NCBI GenBank assembly: GCA_035283685.1
Contig: DATETJ010000009.1
Span: forward strand, 458,925-522,924
DNA from: Candidatus Bathyarchaeia archaeon
GTDB lineage: Archaea > Thermoproteota > Bathyarchaeia > Bathyarchaeales > Bathyarchaeaceae
Reading direction: 5' to 3'
DNA: 64,000 bases
The notes beneath the pieces were generated by a model that saw only the letters and a list, made by a program, of their open reading frames with translations, searched no databases and was not told the DNA's origin. Positions 1 to 8,421 of this stretch are shown here, in pieces; within the stretch, counting starts at the first letter, position 1; each line of letters begins with the position of its first letter. Made by a program: the position numbers and the translations under genes.

Positions 1-196
1 GAGGCGGCTTCTTCTCCCTCAGATCCCTAAGAAACTGTTCAACTCTGTGCTTCTCTCCCTCAACCACTATTTCAACGTAGGCGTCGCCCCGGTTGCGCAC
101 GAAGCCATCCAGTTCATTCTCAACTGCAATTCGGTAGACGAAAGGTCGGAAGCCCACACCCTGAACGATGCCGCTTACTTTAATCTCAGCTCTCAA
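1..196 (-). CDS. hypF: Carbamoyltransferase HypF, N-terminal part (cut by window edge)
   Basis: Only the first ~65 codons are in the window; the rest lies to the left. The reverse-strand translation gives an acylphosphatase domain with the signature VQGVGFRPFVYRIA near residue 11-24, where the Arg is the usual catalytic residue, followed by GFVRNRGDAYVEIVVEG. This is the N-terminal domain of HypF, which converts carbamoyl phosphate to the carbamoyl-AMP used to make the CN ligands of [NiFe] hydrogenases. The best start is a TTG at 194-196 (Leu-Arg-Ala-Glu-Ile-Lys-Val); no in-frame ATG lies close upstream. It sits beside Hdr and Mvh genes, in keeping with hydrogenase assembly. A stand-alone acylphosphatase is possible, but RPFVYR is typical of HypF. 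Confidence 0.8.
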   Translation of the reverse strand, partial: MRAEIKVSGIVQGVGFRPFVYRIAVENELDGFVRNRGDAYVEIVVEGEKHRVEQFLRDLREKKPP

Positions 197-288
197 AACT
201 GGCTGTCTCCAGTTACCCTTCGCATGTTGCTACTTGATTGAAGAGACACAGACTTGACACAAAAACCTGCTTGTCGAAGCCAACCGAC

Positions 289-1200
289 TCAAATCTTGCT
301 GAGCAACACGTCAGTTGGAACAACGTTATTGTACATGCCTAGCTTCTCAGGCGACAAACCTAAAGCTAAGCCAAGAAGCTGCACGAAATGCAACACTGGA
401 ATGTTGTAGAATACCCCAGTTTTGTCTCTGATTTCGATTTGTCCGCGGTCGTACTGGAAGTGGCAGAAGCCGCACGGCGTTACTATCACGTCCGCGCCCA
501 CGTTCCTAACGTTTTCAAGCTTTTCCCGCGTCATGTCTAACGAAACATCCAAAGCTGCTGTCCTGACGCCTCCGCCTGCACCACAACACATCATTTTATC
601 CCGGTAGGGGATGCTTTTGGCGCCTAGCGCTTCAGCCATTTCATCGAGAAACTTGGGGCGTTCAACACTCTTCATATCACGATGTTTCGTGGGTTTCAGC
701 AGGTGGCAACCGTAGTGGACAGCAACGTTCAGAGGCAGCTTCCTTTGAACCATGCCCATCAGTTTCTCAGGTCCAAAGTCTCGGTACAATAACTCGGCAA
801 AGTGCCTCACCTGAATGTTGCCATGATATTCTCGTTGAACTTCCTTCAGAACATTGTTAACCTTGTCACGTTGCTCTGCATCACCTTTCAGAATGTCGTT
901 AGCCTCTTTCAACGTGCCATAACAGCCACTACATAATGTTACGATGTCGCAACTCATCGACTCAGCGATTGTCAAATTGCGCGCAGCCAACGCCAACCAC
1001 GTTGTCTTGTCAAATGACTTGAAAACCCCCGGCGCTGGGCAACAGGAGGCACCCTCCATGTCTCTCAGCTCCATGTCCAAGAGCGGAGCAACATTGCGCA
1101 TAGCCAATTCAATCCCGGGATACCGGTTGGGAATCATGCAACCAAGGAAGAACGCGTAGGGCTTAGACATGACCGTCGTAACCTCACTATTTCCATTCAT
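289..1200 (-). CDS. hdrB: CoB-CoM heterodisulfide reductase-type subunit B (HdrB)
   Basis: The 303-aa product is HdrB-like, the subunit that in methanogens holds two non-cubane [4Fe-4S] clusters reducing CoM-S-S-CoB. Both CCG domains are intact: GCMIPNR / ASCCPAPG / LCSGC in the first half and YGCH / MMCCGAGGG / PCGFC in the second. The length is normal for HdrB. It is downstream of hdrC with a 14-nt overlap, so the two are translationally coupled, and they diverge from the hdrA at 1935. No mcr gene is seen, so the disulfide substrate in this organism is unknown; another thiol-disulfide or electron carrier is possible. Confidence 0.9.
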   Translation of the reverse strand: MNGNSEVTTVMSKPYAFFLGCMIPNRYPGIELAMRNVAPLLDMELRDMEGASCCPAPGVFKSFDKTTWLALAARNLTIAESMSCDIVTLCSGCYGTLKEANDILKGDAEQRDKVNNVLKEVQREYHGNIQVRHFAELLYRDFGPEKLMGMVQRKLPLNVAVHYGCHLLKPTKHRDMKSVERPKFLDEMAEALGAKSIPYRDKMMCCGAGGGVRTAALDVSLDMTREKLENVRNVGADVIVTPCGFCHFQYDRGQIEIRDKTGVFYNIPVLHFVQLLGLALGLSPEKLGMYNNVVPTDVLLSKI

Positions 1201-1723
1201 AACCCGTTAGCTTATCAAAGCCTGTTTTCTTAACCAACGCCTGAACCTCAGCCAGTGCGTTGGTAAATGCATGGGTGGTTGGAGGCAACTCCGATAAACC
1301 AAAGCCTAATCTCGCTTTTCGATTCGCATCGTCAATTGGAACAGCATGACCACTTTTCAAAACAAGGCTTGCCACAAGCCTATGCCTGTCCAGCATATGA
1401 CCAGACTGAACCGCCAACGTGCGCATAGCTAATATGACATCAGTGGGATCAACACCACGCGGACAGCGCTCCAAGCACGTGTAGCATGTAGTGCAAAGCC
1501 ACAAGTCTTTGTCCGAAAGCACAGGCTCCCTAAAACCTAAGACCGCCCGTCTGATGAGCTGGCGTGTTCGAAAGGCTGTTCTACGGCCTGAGGGGCAACT
1601 GGCTGTACACGTGCCGCATTGAATGCACAAATTGATTTTCTCGCCCCCAGCTTTTGCCACCGCTTCAGAGAAACCCGGATCAAGTTCGTCTAGTCGAACA
1701 ACCTTTTTCTGCGGCTCTGTCAT
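1187..1723 (-). CDS. hdrC: Heterodisulfide reductase-type subunit C (HdrC)
   Basis: The 178-aa ferredoxin-like protein has two CxxCxxCxxxCP motifs: CIQCGTCTASCP and CTTCYTCLERCP. This is the HdrC pattern; the subunit passes electrons from the HdrA flavin to HdrB through two [4Fe-4S] clusters. The start ATG at 1723 is preceded by the divergent intergenic region (1724-1934) shared with hdrA. The C-terminal ~80 residues are helical and rich in charged residues, as in other HdrC proteins. First gene of an hdrC-hdrB pair. Confidence 0.9.
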   Translation of the reverse strand: MTEPQKKVVRLDELDPGFSEAVAKAGGEKINLCIQCGTCTASCPSGRRTAFRTRQLIRRAVLGFREPVLSDKDLWLCTTCYTCLERCPRGVDPTDVILAMRTLAVQSGHMLDRHRLVASLVLKSGHAVPIDDANRKARLGFGLSELPPTTHAFTNALAEVQALVKKTGFDKLTGYEWK

Positions 1724-1934
1724 GACGGTTAGCCTCTAATTTTTGTGGCACAAGGCTCGAATTTGAGAGAAGAGTTTTGTAATGTTTGAACCTAATAAAT
1801 CTTCTTTTACGTATGCGTTAAGCTTGCTTTAAGTCCTGCTCGTAAACGTGACTCTTAAAAGGCAGTTTTACAACTATGCTTGATTCTACACCAAGATCAG
1901 AATTACCTAGTATCCATGGAGTGTCCTTAATTTT

Positions 1935-4307
1935 ATGGAGCAGCATAAAGAAAAGAAAGTCAGCGTCTACATATGCCACTGTGGCGGAAACATAAGTGAC
2001 ACAGTCGATGTGGCAAAGGTCAAGGAAGCAGTAGCCAAGATACCGGGAGTGGAAATCGCCGAAACCTATGAATACGTGTGCAGTGATCCGGGCCAAGAAC
2101 TCATCGCCAAAAGCATCACCGAGAAAGGCGCGAACAGAGTAGTTGTAGCCGCCTGCACGCCCAAGATGCACCTAGACACCTTTAGGCAGAACATAAAGTC
2201 AGCTGGACTAAACCCATATTTCTTGGAAATGGCAAACATCCGGGAACAATGCAGCTGGGTTCACGGCGACAAAGAGACAGCGACAGCCAAGGCAATTGAC
2301 CTTGTGCGCGGAGCAGTTGAACGCGCCAAAAACCTTCAACCTCTAACCGTTAAGACAATGCCTGTGAACCGAGATGCTCTGGTTATTGGCGGCGGAGTTG
2401 CGGGCATCATGTCTTCAATTGAACTGGCTGACAAAGGCTTCAAGGTGTTCCTTGTTGAACGAAGTCCAAGCATCGGCGGACACATGGCGCAGTTGAGCAA
2501 GACCTTCCCAACGCTAGACTGTTCCCAGTGCATCCTCACGCCTAAGATGGTTTATGCTGCTCAGCATCCAAATATCAAAGTCATAACTATGGCTGAGACA
2601 ATGGCAATTGAGGGCACACCTGGCAACTACCGAGTCCTGATTACGAAGAAACCGCGTTATGTAGACACCGGCTGCACTGCCTGCGGCGAATGCGCCAAAA
2701 AATGTCCCATCAAGGTTCCAAGCGAGTTTGAGGCTGACACGCTTGAGCGAAAAGCGATTTATTCTCCGTTTAGGCAAGCTGTTCCCCGCACTTATGCGAT
2801 TGACAAGGAACACTGTTTATGGTTCACAAAGGGAGTTTGCCGAGTCTGCGAGAAATTCTGCAAGGCGCATGTGGTCAACTTCGACCAGAAGGAAGAGACG
2901 ATTGAACTTGACGTGGGCGCCATCGTGGCTGCCACAGGCTTTGAACAAATAGACCCATCCACAATAGAGGAGTATAGTTACGGGTTGCACCCAGACATCG
3001 TTACCAACATGCAGTTTGAACGTTTGATGCTGCAGGGATTACATAAGCCTTCGAACGGGAAACCGCCCAAAAAAGTCGCCTTCGTACTCTGTGTTGGCAG
3101 CCGCATGATAACCACGAATGGCAAAGGCGAGGAACACTGCTGCAAGATTGGCTGTATGGCAGCGATCAAGCAGGCGTTATTGCTTCAAAAGTCATTTCCA
3201 GACGCTGAACCATGGATATTCTACGTGGATATTCGGGCTGATGGCAAAGGATACGAAGAGTTCTACGCCAAAGCATTGGATCATCACGTGAAGTTCGTGC
3301 GGGGAAGAGTTGCAGAGGTTACGCCAGCTGGCGAAGACAAACTGCTGGTTAGGGCAGAGGACACCATGCTTGGCGAAGACTTGGAAGGCTTATTCGACCT
3401 AGTCGTATTAAGTGTGGCTGTCAACCCACATCCCACGGCGGCTGAGTTATCCAAGAAACTGGGCATTCAGTTAAGCGGAGACAGCTTCTATTCAGAACGA
3501 CACTTTAAGCTCAGACCCGTCGATAGCCATCGTGAAGGAGTTTTCCTAGCCGGTTGCGCCCTGAGCCCCAAAGACGTGCGGGAGACAACTCTTGAAGCTA
3601 TGGCAACAGCTTCCCGCGTGGCAACCTTTGTGGGCAAGGGCGAAATCTCGGTTTCACCTGAAGTTGCCTACATCATAGCTGAAAAATGCGACGGCTGCGG
3701 CGTTTGCATTAGGGTCTGTCCAGTTGGGGCTATAGCATCTGTTCCCGGCGGAGTGTCGATTAACCCGATTTCTTGCATTGGCTGCGGCTTGTGTGTGCCC
3801 CGCTGTCCCAAACAGGCTATGGATTTGTTGCACAGCACAGATGAACAGTTGATGGCGCAGATCAAAGGAGTAAGCGAAGGCGACACACATCCCAAACTCG
3901 TGGCGTTCATTGAAAAGAACACAGCCTACGGGTCAGCTGACCTCGCCGGTCAAACGCGGTCGAGTTACACGCCGAACGTCCGCGTCATAAGCGTGCCAAG
4001 TGTCGGACGAGTTGGCTTGAAACACATGATGCAAGCTTTTGCTTCTGGGGCTGATGGCGTAATATTTGTTGAGGGCGACGACAGCCTATTCAAGGAAGAC
4101 CAAGTCAGAGACTACCTAACACAGCTGAAGAAGGAACTGGCACAGTACGGGGTTGAACCGCTGAGGTTGATCTCAATAACCACCACGCTTCCGCAATACG
4201 ACAAAATCCTCAACATATTCGAAACCACAAACGCAAGAATCACAAAAATCGGATCACTCAAACCTGAAACAAGGACAAAGATTCAAGAAAAACTTTCAAC
4301 AGCTTAG
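1935..4307 (+). CDS. hdrA: HdrA, complete form with a decayed MvhD-like C-terminal domain
   Basis: The 790-aa product is a full HdrA, the FAD subunit that bifurcates electrons between ferredoxin and HdrBC. Order: N-terminal cluster domain (YICHCGGN, residues ~10-140), FAD Rossmann motif IGGGVAG (151-157), DCSQC-ILTPKM, an inserted ferredoxin (CTACGECAKKCP, ~247-258), CVGSR and CCKIGC, and a C-terminal two-cluster ferredoxin (CDGCGVCIRVCP and CIGCGLCVPRCP, ~580-640). Residues ~652-790 align with MvhD (ADLAG, FASGADGV) but all five MvhD cysteine positions are substituted: E660, T663, S689, G714 and F719 by my alignment. The tail therefore should not bind the [2Fe-2S] cluster. The gene is divergent from hdrC-hdrB and convergent with mvhA. 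Confidence 0.9.
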   Translation: MEQHKEKKVSVYICHCGGNISDTVDVAKVKEAVAKIPGVEIAETYEYVCSDPGQELIAKSITEKGANRVVVAACTPKMHLDTFRQNIKSAGLNPYFLEMANIREQCSWVHGDKETATAKAIDLVRGAVERAKNLQPLTVKTMPVNRDALVIGGGVAGIMSSIELADKGFKVFLVERSPSIGGHMAQLSKTFPTLDCSQCILTPKMVYAAQHPNIKVITMAETMAIEGTPGNYRVLITKKPRYVDTGCTACGECAKKCPIKVPSEFEADTLERKAIYSPFRQAVPRTYAIDKEHCLWFTKGVCRVCEKFCKAHVVNFDQKEETIELDVGAIVAATGFEQIDPSTIEEYSYGLHPDIVTNMQFERLMLQGLHKPSNGKPPKKVAFVLCVGSRMITTNGKGEEHCCKIGCMAAIKQALLLQKSFPDAEPWIFYVDIRADGKGYEEFYAKALDHHVKFVRGRVAEVTPAGEDKLLVRAEDTMLGEDLEGLFDLVVLSVAVNPHPTAAELSKKLGIQLSGDSFYSERHFKLRPVDSHREGVFLAGCALSPKDVRETTLEAMATASRVATFVGKGEISVSPEVAYIIAEKCDGCGVCIRVCPVGAIASVPGGVSINPISCIGCGLCVPRCPKQAMDLLHSTDEQLMAQIKGVSEGDTHPKLVAFIEKNTAYGSADLAGQTRSSYTPNVRVISVPSVGRVGLKHMMQAFASGADGVIFVEGDDSLFKEDQVRDYLTQLKKELAQYGVEPLRLISITTTLPQYDKILNIFETTNARITKIGSLKPETRTKIQEKLSTA

Positions 4308-4329
4308 GCTTGAAAAAAGAAAGAGAAGG

Positions 4330-5784
4330 TTAATGGTTAACCAGCGTGTCTATGACTCTTCCGTCTGCGTCTACTATGTCTAATCGAAGTGGCACTCTGC
4401 CTGACATGTCGTGGGTGGCGCAACTTAGGCACGGGTCGTAGGGTCGAATCACCATCTCAATTCTGTTAAGTATGCCTTGGTCGTATTTTCCGCCTTTGAT
4501 GAGATCTTTTGCCGCCTTCGTGATCGACATGTTGATTGCAGCGTTGTTTTGACCCGTTGCCACGATTAGGTTGCAGTCTTTCACGATGCCGTTTTCATCA
4601 GTCTCATAGTCGTGGATCAATGTGCCGCGTGAGGCTTCAACTACGCCTATGCCGCGACCTGCCCTCGGCTTGACTGGAACCCTTGTGTTCTCATCCGTGA
4701 TTTCAGGGTCTTCGAGAAGGTTAACAGTTCTTTCGGCGCATTCAACCAACTCAATCAGTCTTGCCCAGTGGTACAGCAGCGTTTGCTGCGCGGGTCTGCC
4801 AAACAGTTTTCTGAATTCGTCAAGTTCTTTCTGCGCCAACGGTGTAGCCATTCTGTCGCTGACGTTAATTCTCGCCAACGTGTTGACTCTGTACACTCCA
4901 ACAGGGTTGTCTGGATCCATGACAAGCTTGCCAGCTTTCTTGTAGTATGGGAATTTCAGGTAGGTCCAAGGCTCCACGTGCTCAGCTATGACATCTAGAT
5001 AGTTTTCTGGCGCATAATCTTCATGCGAGCCGTCGGGCTGCATCATCCTTAAGTTGCCTTCGGTGAAAGAATGCGTTCCCTCGGGTGTGACGAGTCCCAA
5101 GAATCCAGTTTTGATGACCGCCAGACTCTTGACCAAGTCCAGATATTTCGGAAATATATTCTCCTTTGCCAACTTCATGGTAAACAATGCAAAGTCGAGT
5201 ATTTCCTTAGCCATTGGAAGCGCTTTGTCTCTCTCCTCGGGTTTCAGTGGTTTTGTCCAGCCGCCTGGCACAGCAGCGACAGGGTGTATTCTTCTGCCAC
5301 TTATCATCTCGACCATCTGATGTGCCAAGTGATGATGATGGATCACCTTCTTTGCCAAGTCTGGATTCGCTTTTATGATTCCTAGGACATTTCGCGTTGT
5401 GTAGTCTGCGTCTGGACCCATAACGAAGTCTGGTCCTGAAAGGATGTAGAAGTGTAAGATGAAGTCCATAGTCTTGTCGCCAAGGTACGCTAGTTCACGC
5501 AGTTTTCTTCCAGCCGGCGGCGGGGTTACGCCAAATACTCCGTCTGTAGCCTTTGCTGAAGCTATGTGATGCGCCCAAGGGCAAACTCCGCAGATTCGAG
5601 TTGTGATGACCGGCAGTTCTTCCACTGGTCGACCAATGCAGAACATTTCAAATCCTCGCAGCTCCATCACGTGCATTCGAGCGTCGAGGACATTTCCGTT
5701 GTCGTCGAGTTGAATGACGACTTTGCCGTCGCCTTCGATTCGGGTTATGGGTTGAATAACTAATTCTTTTGTCATTTCAGTCAC
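4330..5784 (-). CDS. mvhA: F420-non-reducing [NiFe]-hydrogenase large subunit MvhA
   Basis: The 484-aa catalytic subunit binds the NiFe(CN)2CO centre. The two Ni-binding motifs are present: RICGVCPWAH (C65, C68) and DPCLSCATH (C452, C455). About 26 residues follow the final His, consistent with the C-terminal peptide removed by a maturation protease such as the one at 13040. Context and sequence place it in group 3c (Mvh), which supplies H2 electrons to HdrA through MvhD. It is second in an mvhG-mvhA pair with a 4-nt gap. No intact mvhD lies next to it; the nearest MvhD-like domain is the cysteine-less tail of the convergent hdrA. Confidence 0.93.
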   Translation of the reverse strand: MTEMTKELVIQPITRIEGDGKVVIQLDDNGNVLDARMHVMELRGFEMFCIGRPVEELPVITTRICGVCPWAHHIASAKATDGVFGVTPPPAGRKLRELAYLGDKTMDFILHFYILSGPDFVMGPDADYTTRNVLGIIKANPDLAKKVIHHHHLAHQMVEMISGRRIHPVAAVPGGWTKPLKPEERDKALPMAKEILDFALFTMKLAKENIFPKYLDLVKSLAVIKTGFLGLVTPEGTHSFTEGNLRMMQPDGSHEDYAPENYLDVIAEHVEPWTYLKFPYYKKAGKLVMDPDNPVGVYRVNTLARINVSDRMATPLAQKELDEFRKLFGRPAQQTLLYHWARLIELVECAERTVNLLEDPEITDENTRVPVKPRAGRGIGVVEASRGTLIHDYETDENGIVKDCNLIVATGQNNAAINMSITKAAKDLIKGGKYDQGILNRIEMVIRPYDPCLSCATHDMSGRVPLRLDIVDADGRVIDTLVNH

Positions 5785-5788
5785 CTCA

Positions 5789-6691
5789 TCACACTTTGCG
5801 TGGTCTTAGAACGTTGTGTCCTCCGACGAATCGATTGAAGGTTGCTAGGCGGTCAGGTATGACTTTGACATCCAAGCCAATGGTTGCCAACGCACCCATC
5901 ATGTCTACCATTTGGTTTGCACCGAATTTTAATGGTCCCATGCACCCTCGACATGGAAACATGCCGGCAATGCAACGTGGAACTTTCTCGTGACCTCCAC
6001 AGCCTGTTCTCGTGGCGGGTCCAAGGCACAGATAACCCTGCTCCAACAGACATCGTTCTCTGCTCGGCGGAGATTCCAAAGGACGCTTAATAGTTGCAAT
6101 AGCCTTTTTCTCACGCTTCAAAGGACAGTCCTCGCAAACCGCCTTCTCCGAGAGTTTGAACGGTTGGCCTGTCAACAGCGCAGTCACGGCATCAACGAAA
6201 ACGTCTGGAGAAGGCGCGCATCCAGGTATCATGAGGTCGACTTTTATCACCTCATCCACAGCGTACACTCGGTCGGTCCATGGTGTGATTTTGGCTGTTG
6301 GAAATTCTCCGGGTTCGGTGCTTCTCGTGGTTTTGTAGACTTTGTTGAACACTTCATCTTTGGTGTACATGTTGGCGAGGGCTGGCAGTCCCCCGAAACA
6401 AGCACATGAGCCGTAGGCTATGACTGTTTTACACCTGTTTCTAATCTCTTTAGCAACTTCTTTGTGTTCTTCAGTTCTGACGCCGCCTGTGATTATTCCA
6501 ATGTCAGCTTGTGGAAGCTCAAGTTTTTGGCCCTCACCGGTTTGACCATAGTATTTGTGGTCCATAAGAACGGGCATGTGAACAAACTCGAGTTTCGGCA
6601 GTACGTCTAAGAGAGCTTCGCCCACGTCGAGTATGCTGCATTCGCATCCTCCGCACATGTTGAGCCATTCTTCTAAGACTTTCACAGTCAT
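5789..6691 (-). CDS. mvhG: F420-non-reducing hydrogenase small subunit MvhG
   Basis: The product has the small-subunit pattern CGGCECSILDV near the N-terminus (C13, C16), AYGSCACFGGLP, PGCAPSPD and a cysteine-rich C-terminal part (CEDCPLKR, CLGPATRTGCG, CRGCMGP) for three FeS clusters. It carries electrons from the NiFe site of MvhA to MvhD. I place the start at the ATG at 6691 (MTVKVLEEW) because a strong GGAGAGAGG ribosome-binding site lies just upstream; an in-frame ATG at 6706 would put that site inside the gene. The resulting 300 aa fit the family. Confidence 0.9.
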   Translation of the reverse strand: MTVKVLEEWLNMCGGCECSILDVGEALLDVLPKLEFVHMPVLMDHKYYGQTGEGQKLELPQADIGIITGGVRTEEHKEVAKEIRNRCKTVIAYGSCACFGGLPALANMYTKDEVFNKVYKTTRSTEPGEFPTAKITPWTDRVYAVDEVIKVDLMIPGCAPSPDVFVDAVTALLTGQPFKLSEKAVCEDCPLKREKKAIATIKRPLESPPSRERCLLEQGYLCLGPATRTGCGGHEKVPRCIAGMFPCRGCMGPLKFGANQMVDMMGALATIGLDVKVIPDRLATFNRFVGGHNVLRPRKV

Positions 6692-6770
6692 TTTTCCTCT
6701 CTCCATGTTAAATCTGTAGAATACTAGAATGATAACGGATTTCCTTTTAATCTTTTTGATAATTATCTTC

Positions 6771-6779
6771 TATATATCG
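6771..6779 (-). promoter_or_regulatory. Putative TATA box for mvhG-mvhA
   Basis: On the minus strand this reads GATATATAG in an AT-rich stretch. A start of transcription ~26 nt downstream would fall near 6748, leaving a leader of ~55 nt to the mvhG start at 6691. The intergenic region 6707-6950 separates mvhG from the divergent gene at 6951. Confidence 0.4.
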
Positions 6780-6950
6780 GCGAAAAATAGGAAAACTCTT
6801 TCCCAATTCCGTGGTCACTCATCTGTCACATTTGCCTTATATGGGATGATTACTGTCGACGGTGTGTTCCGCTCAGTCAATCTTATTAGGGAAACAACGA
6901 ATATACCTAATTGAAAGACCATAGCGTCACCTAATGCAGAGTGTGGGCTG

Positions 6951-7268
6951 ATGACTAAAGTCAGTTGTAGAGAATGCTACTTCATCAAGGCAACGGGTGC
7001 AGATATAGATCATGTAGTTCGAGTGGTCAAGTCCGCTCTGGATGAGACCGGTGTTCCACCAAAGTATCACATAAACGTCTACAAAAATATTTATGCTTGC
7101 TGCGGGGTTTCAGGCAGCGGCGTCATTGTGGAGATTACGGGACCAGAGGAAGAAGGAATAAGAAGCCTAGACTTGAAGGTTGTTTCAAAAATCGTTGAGG
7201 TCTGTGAAAAAGAGGGTTTTGAACACCACACTTTCGAACCGCTAGATATCAGTCGGAATGGCGCTTAG
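6951..7268 (+). CDS. Hypothetical small cysteine-containing protein
   Basis: I do not recognise this 105-aa protein. It starts at an ATG and shows CRECYFIKATG near the N-terminus and YACCGVSGSG in the middle, so four to five cysteines could bind a metal or cluster. The rest looks like a small alpha/beta fold (VVRVVKSALDE, VIVEITGPEEEG, VSKIVEVCEKEG). It is divergent from mvhG-mvhA and convergent, with a 4-nt overlap, with the Lrp-type gene at 7265-7504. A role linked to the hydrogenase is only suggested by position. Confidence 0.7.
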   Translation: MTKVSCRECYFIKATGADIDHVVRVVKSALDETGVPPKYHINVYKNIYACCGVSGSGVIVEITGPEEEGIRSLDLKVVSKIVEVCEKEGFEHHTFEPLDISRNGA

Positions 7269-7504
7269 AATATTTCCTTTGCTACTATCATGCTTGAAGT
7301 TTCTGTTATTCCTTTGACCCTTCTTATTTTTTCAAAAATGAATCTGTCAAGTTCTTCAATGGTTCTGAATTTAACTTTGATTACGAGGTCATATGACCCG
7401 TAAGTGGCGTCAGCGACTTCGATCTGTTCCAGCTTTTTTATTTCTTCTATCACTTGGTCGTCCATTCCAACCTGCATCTTCATCATTATGTACGCTGAAA
7501 CCAA
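7265..7504 (-). CDS. Stand-alone Lrp/AsnC ligand-binding (RAM) domain protein
   Basis: The 79-aa product matches only the C-terminal regulatory (RAM) domain of Lrp/AsnC regulators: SAYIMMKMQVGMDDQVIEE, then ADATYGSYDLVIKV, then VKGITETSSMIV. There is no DNA-binding helix-turn-helix. Such single-domain proteins sense amino acids or pair with full-length Lrp partners. The start is probably TTG at 7504, with ATG alternatives a few codons inside. It is divergent from the winged-helix gene at 7627, with a shared AT-rich promoter region between them. Confidence 0.8.
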   Translation of the reverse strand: MVSAYIMMKMQVGMDDQVIEEIKKLEQIEVADATYGSYDLVIKVKFRTIEELDRFIFEKIRRVKGITETSSMIVAKEIF

Positions 7505-7574
7505 ATGTTATCACTAAGCGTTCAGCTATGCTTGTTTGAATGCTAATAAGGTTTTTGCAGACCTTATGATTATT

Positions 7575-7583
7575 TTTATATAC
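7575..7583 (+). promoter_or_regulatory. Putative TATA box for the winged-helix gene at 7627
   Basis: TTTTATATA lies ~45 nt upstream of the ATG at 7627, placing a transcription start near 7605 and leaving a ~20-nt leader that contains the GAGG ribosome-binding site at 7614-7617. Read on the other strand, the same segment (TATATAAAA) could drive the divergent Lrp-type gene. Confidence 0.45.
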
Positions 7584-7626
7584 AGCTTTACCCATGCACA
7601 TTAGTTTCTAGCAGAGGTTGCGAGAC

Positions 7627-7884
7627 ATGTCCGTTGATAAGCCAAGGATGTCACCAGAGAAGCAGAAAGAGATGCAGGAACGTGTCAAAGAGAGGAACCT
7701 CATTCTTGAAAAGATAAAGCATCATGGTCCATCAACCTTGGATGAACTCTCAAAGGTTACTAGCATAGAGAAAGAGAAACTATTGAAGCACGTCATCGCG
7801 ATGAGGCAGTTTGGAAAAATAGCCATCGCAGGCGAACGTGACAACCAACTCGTTTACGGCTTGCCCGAAGGAGAGCAAGCCTAG
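7627..7884 (+). CDS. Winged helix-turn-helix protein
   Basis: The ~85-aa basic protein has a winged-helix core: ILEKIKHHGPSTLDELSKVT, the recognition helix LLKHVIAMRQFGKI, then the wing IAIAGERDNQLVYGL. I use ATG 7627, nine bases after a GAGG ribosome-binding site, rather than the TTG at 7618. It is clearly paralogous to the C-terminal half of the gene at 13893-14231 (shared LxHxIAxRxxGxxxxAGE...Y pattern). With one copy beside the first Hdr/Mvh genes and one closing the large Hdr operon, regulation of Hdr genes is plausible but not shown. Confidence 0.75.
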   Translation: MSVDKPRMSPEKQKEMQERVKERNLILEKIKHHGPSTLDELSKVTSIEKEKLLKHVIAMRQFGKIAIAGERDNQLVYGLPEGEQA

Positions 7885-7905
7885 GTCACAGAGAGGAAAG
7901 AATCA

Positions 7906-7920
7906 TTTTTTTTTATTTTT
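7906..7920 (+). terminator. Oligo-T terminator after the winged-helix gene
   Basis: A run of nine T, one A and five T starts 22 nt after the stop codon at 7884. Archaeal transcription commonly ends at such oligo-T tracts. Confidence 0.55.
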
Positions 7921-7953
7921 TAGAGTTTACGAGAGAGCGAAGACGGCTGGTCT

Positions 7954-8421
7954 TTACACCAGCGGTTTCAGATCAGCGTCTTCAAGTTTGCGTGCCCGTG
8001 TCTTGATCCATTCTGTCACTTTTTCTTCTGTCATCTTCTCGTCGTGACTTTGTTCTTCTAGTTTCTCTTCAATGAGGGCTAGGAGTTTTTCTGGGTCGAC
8101 TGGTTTTATGATGTAGGCGTTTGCTCCTTTGTTTAGGGCTTCAGCTGCATTTTCGAGTGAGGGATACCCGGTGATAATGATTTTTACCATTTTTGGCAGG
8201 TCCTCGTGTATCAGGGTGAGCAGTTTTGTGCCTTCCATATCTGGTAGTTTGATGTCTAAGAGCGCAATGTTGTAGAAATTGGTTTTTGACTTCTGCATCG
8301 CTTCTCGTCCAGTTTCGGCTGTGTCGGTGTTGTAACCCTTGTACTGCAGAATGGCGCTTAGGGTTGCACGTATGCTTGCGTCGTCTTCCACTATAAGGAT
8401 GCTAGACTTACTCTCTGGCAA
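7954..8421 (-). CDS. Single-domain response regulator (CheY-like receiver)
   Basis: The 155-aa protein is a receiver domain with acidic pocket VEDD (residues 11-14), phospho-acceptor Asp56 in LLDIKLPD, the T/S position in IIITGYPS and the conserved Lys in YIIKPVD. A ~30-residue charged tail follows (EKMTEEKVTEWIKTRARKLE) with no recognised output domain. It overlaps the 3' end of the histidine kinase gene by 14 nt, so it is very likely that kinase's partner. The output could be protein-protein rather than DNA binding. Confidence 0.9.
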   Translation of the reverse strand: MPESKSSILIVEDDASIRATLSAILQYKGYNTDTAETGREAMQKSKTNFYNIALLDIKLPDMEGTKLLTLIHEDLPKMVKIIITGYPSLENAAEALNKGANAYIIKPVDPEKLLALIEEKLEEQSHDEKMTEEKVTEWIKTRARKLEDADLKPLV

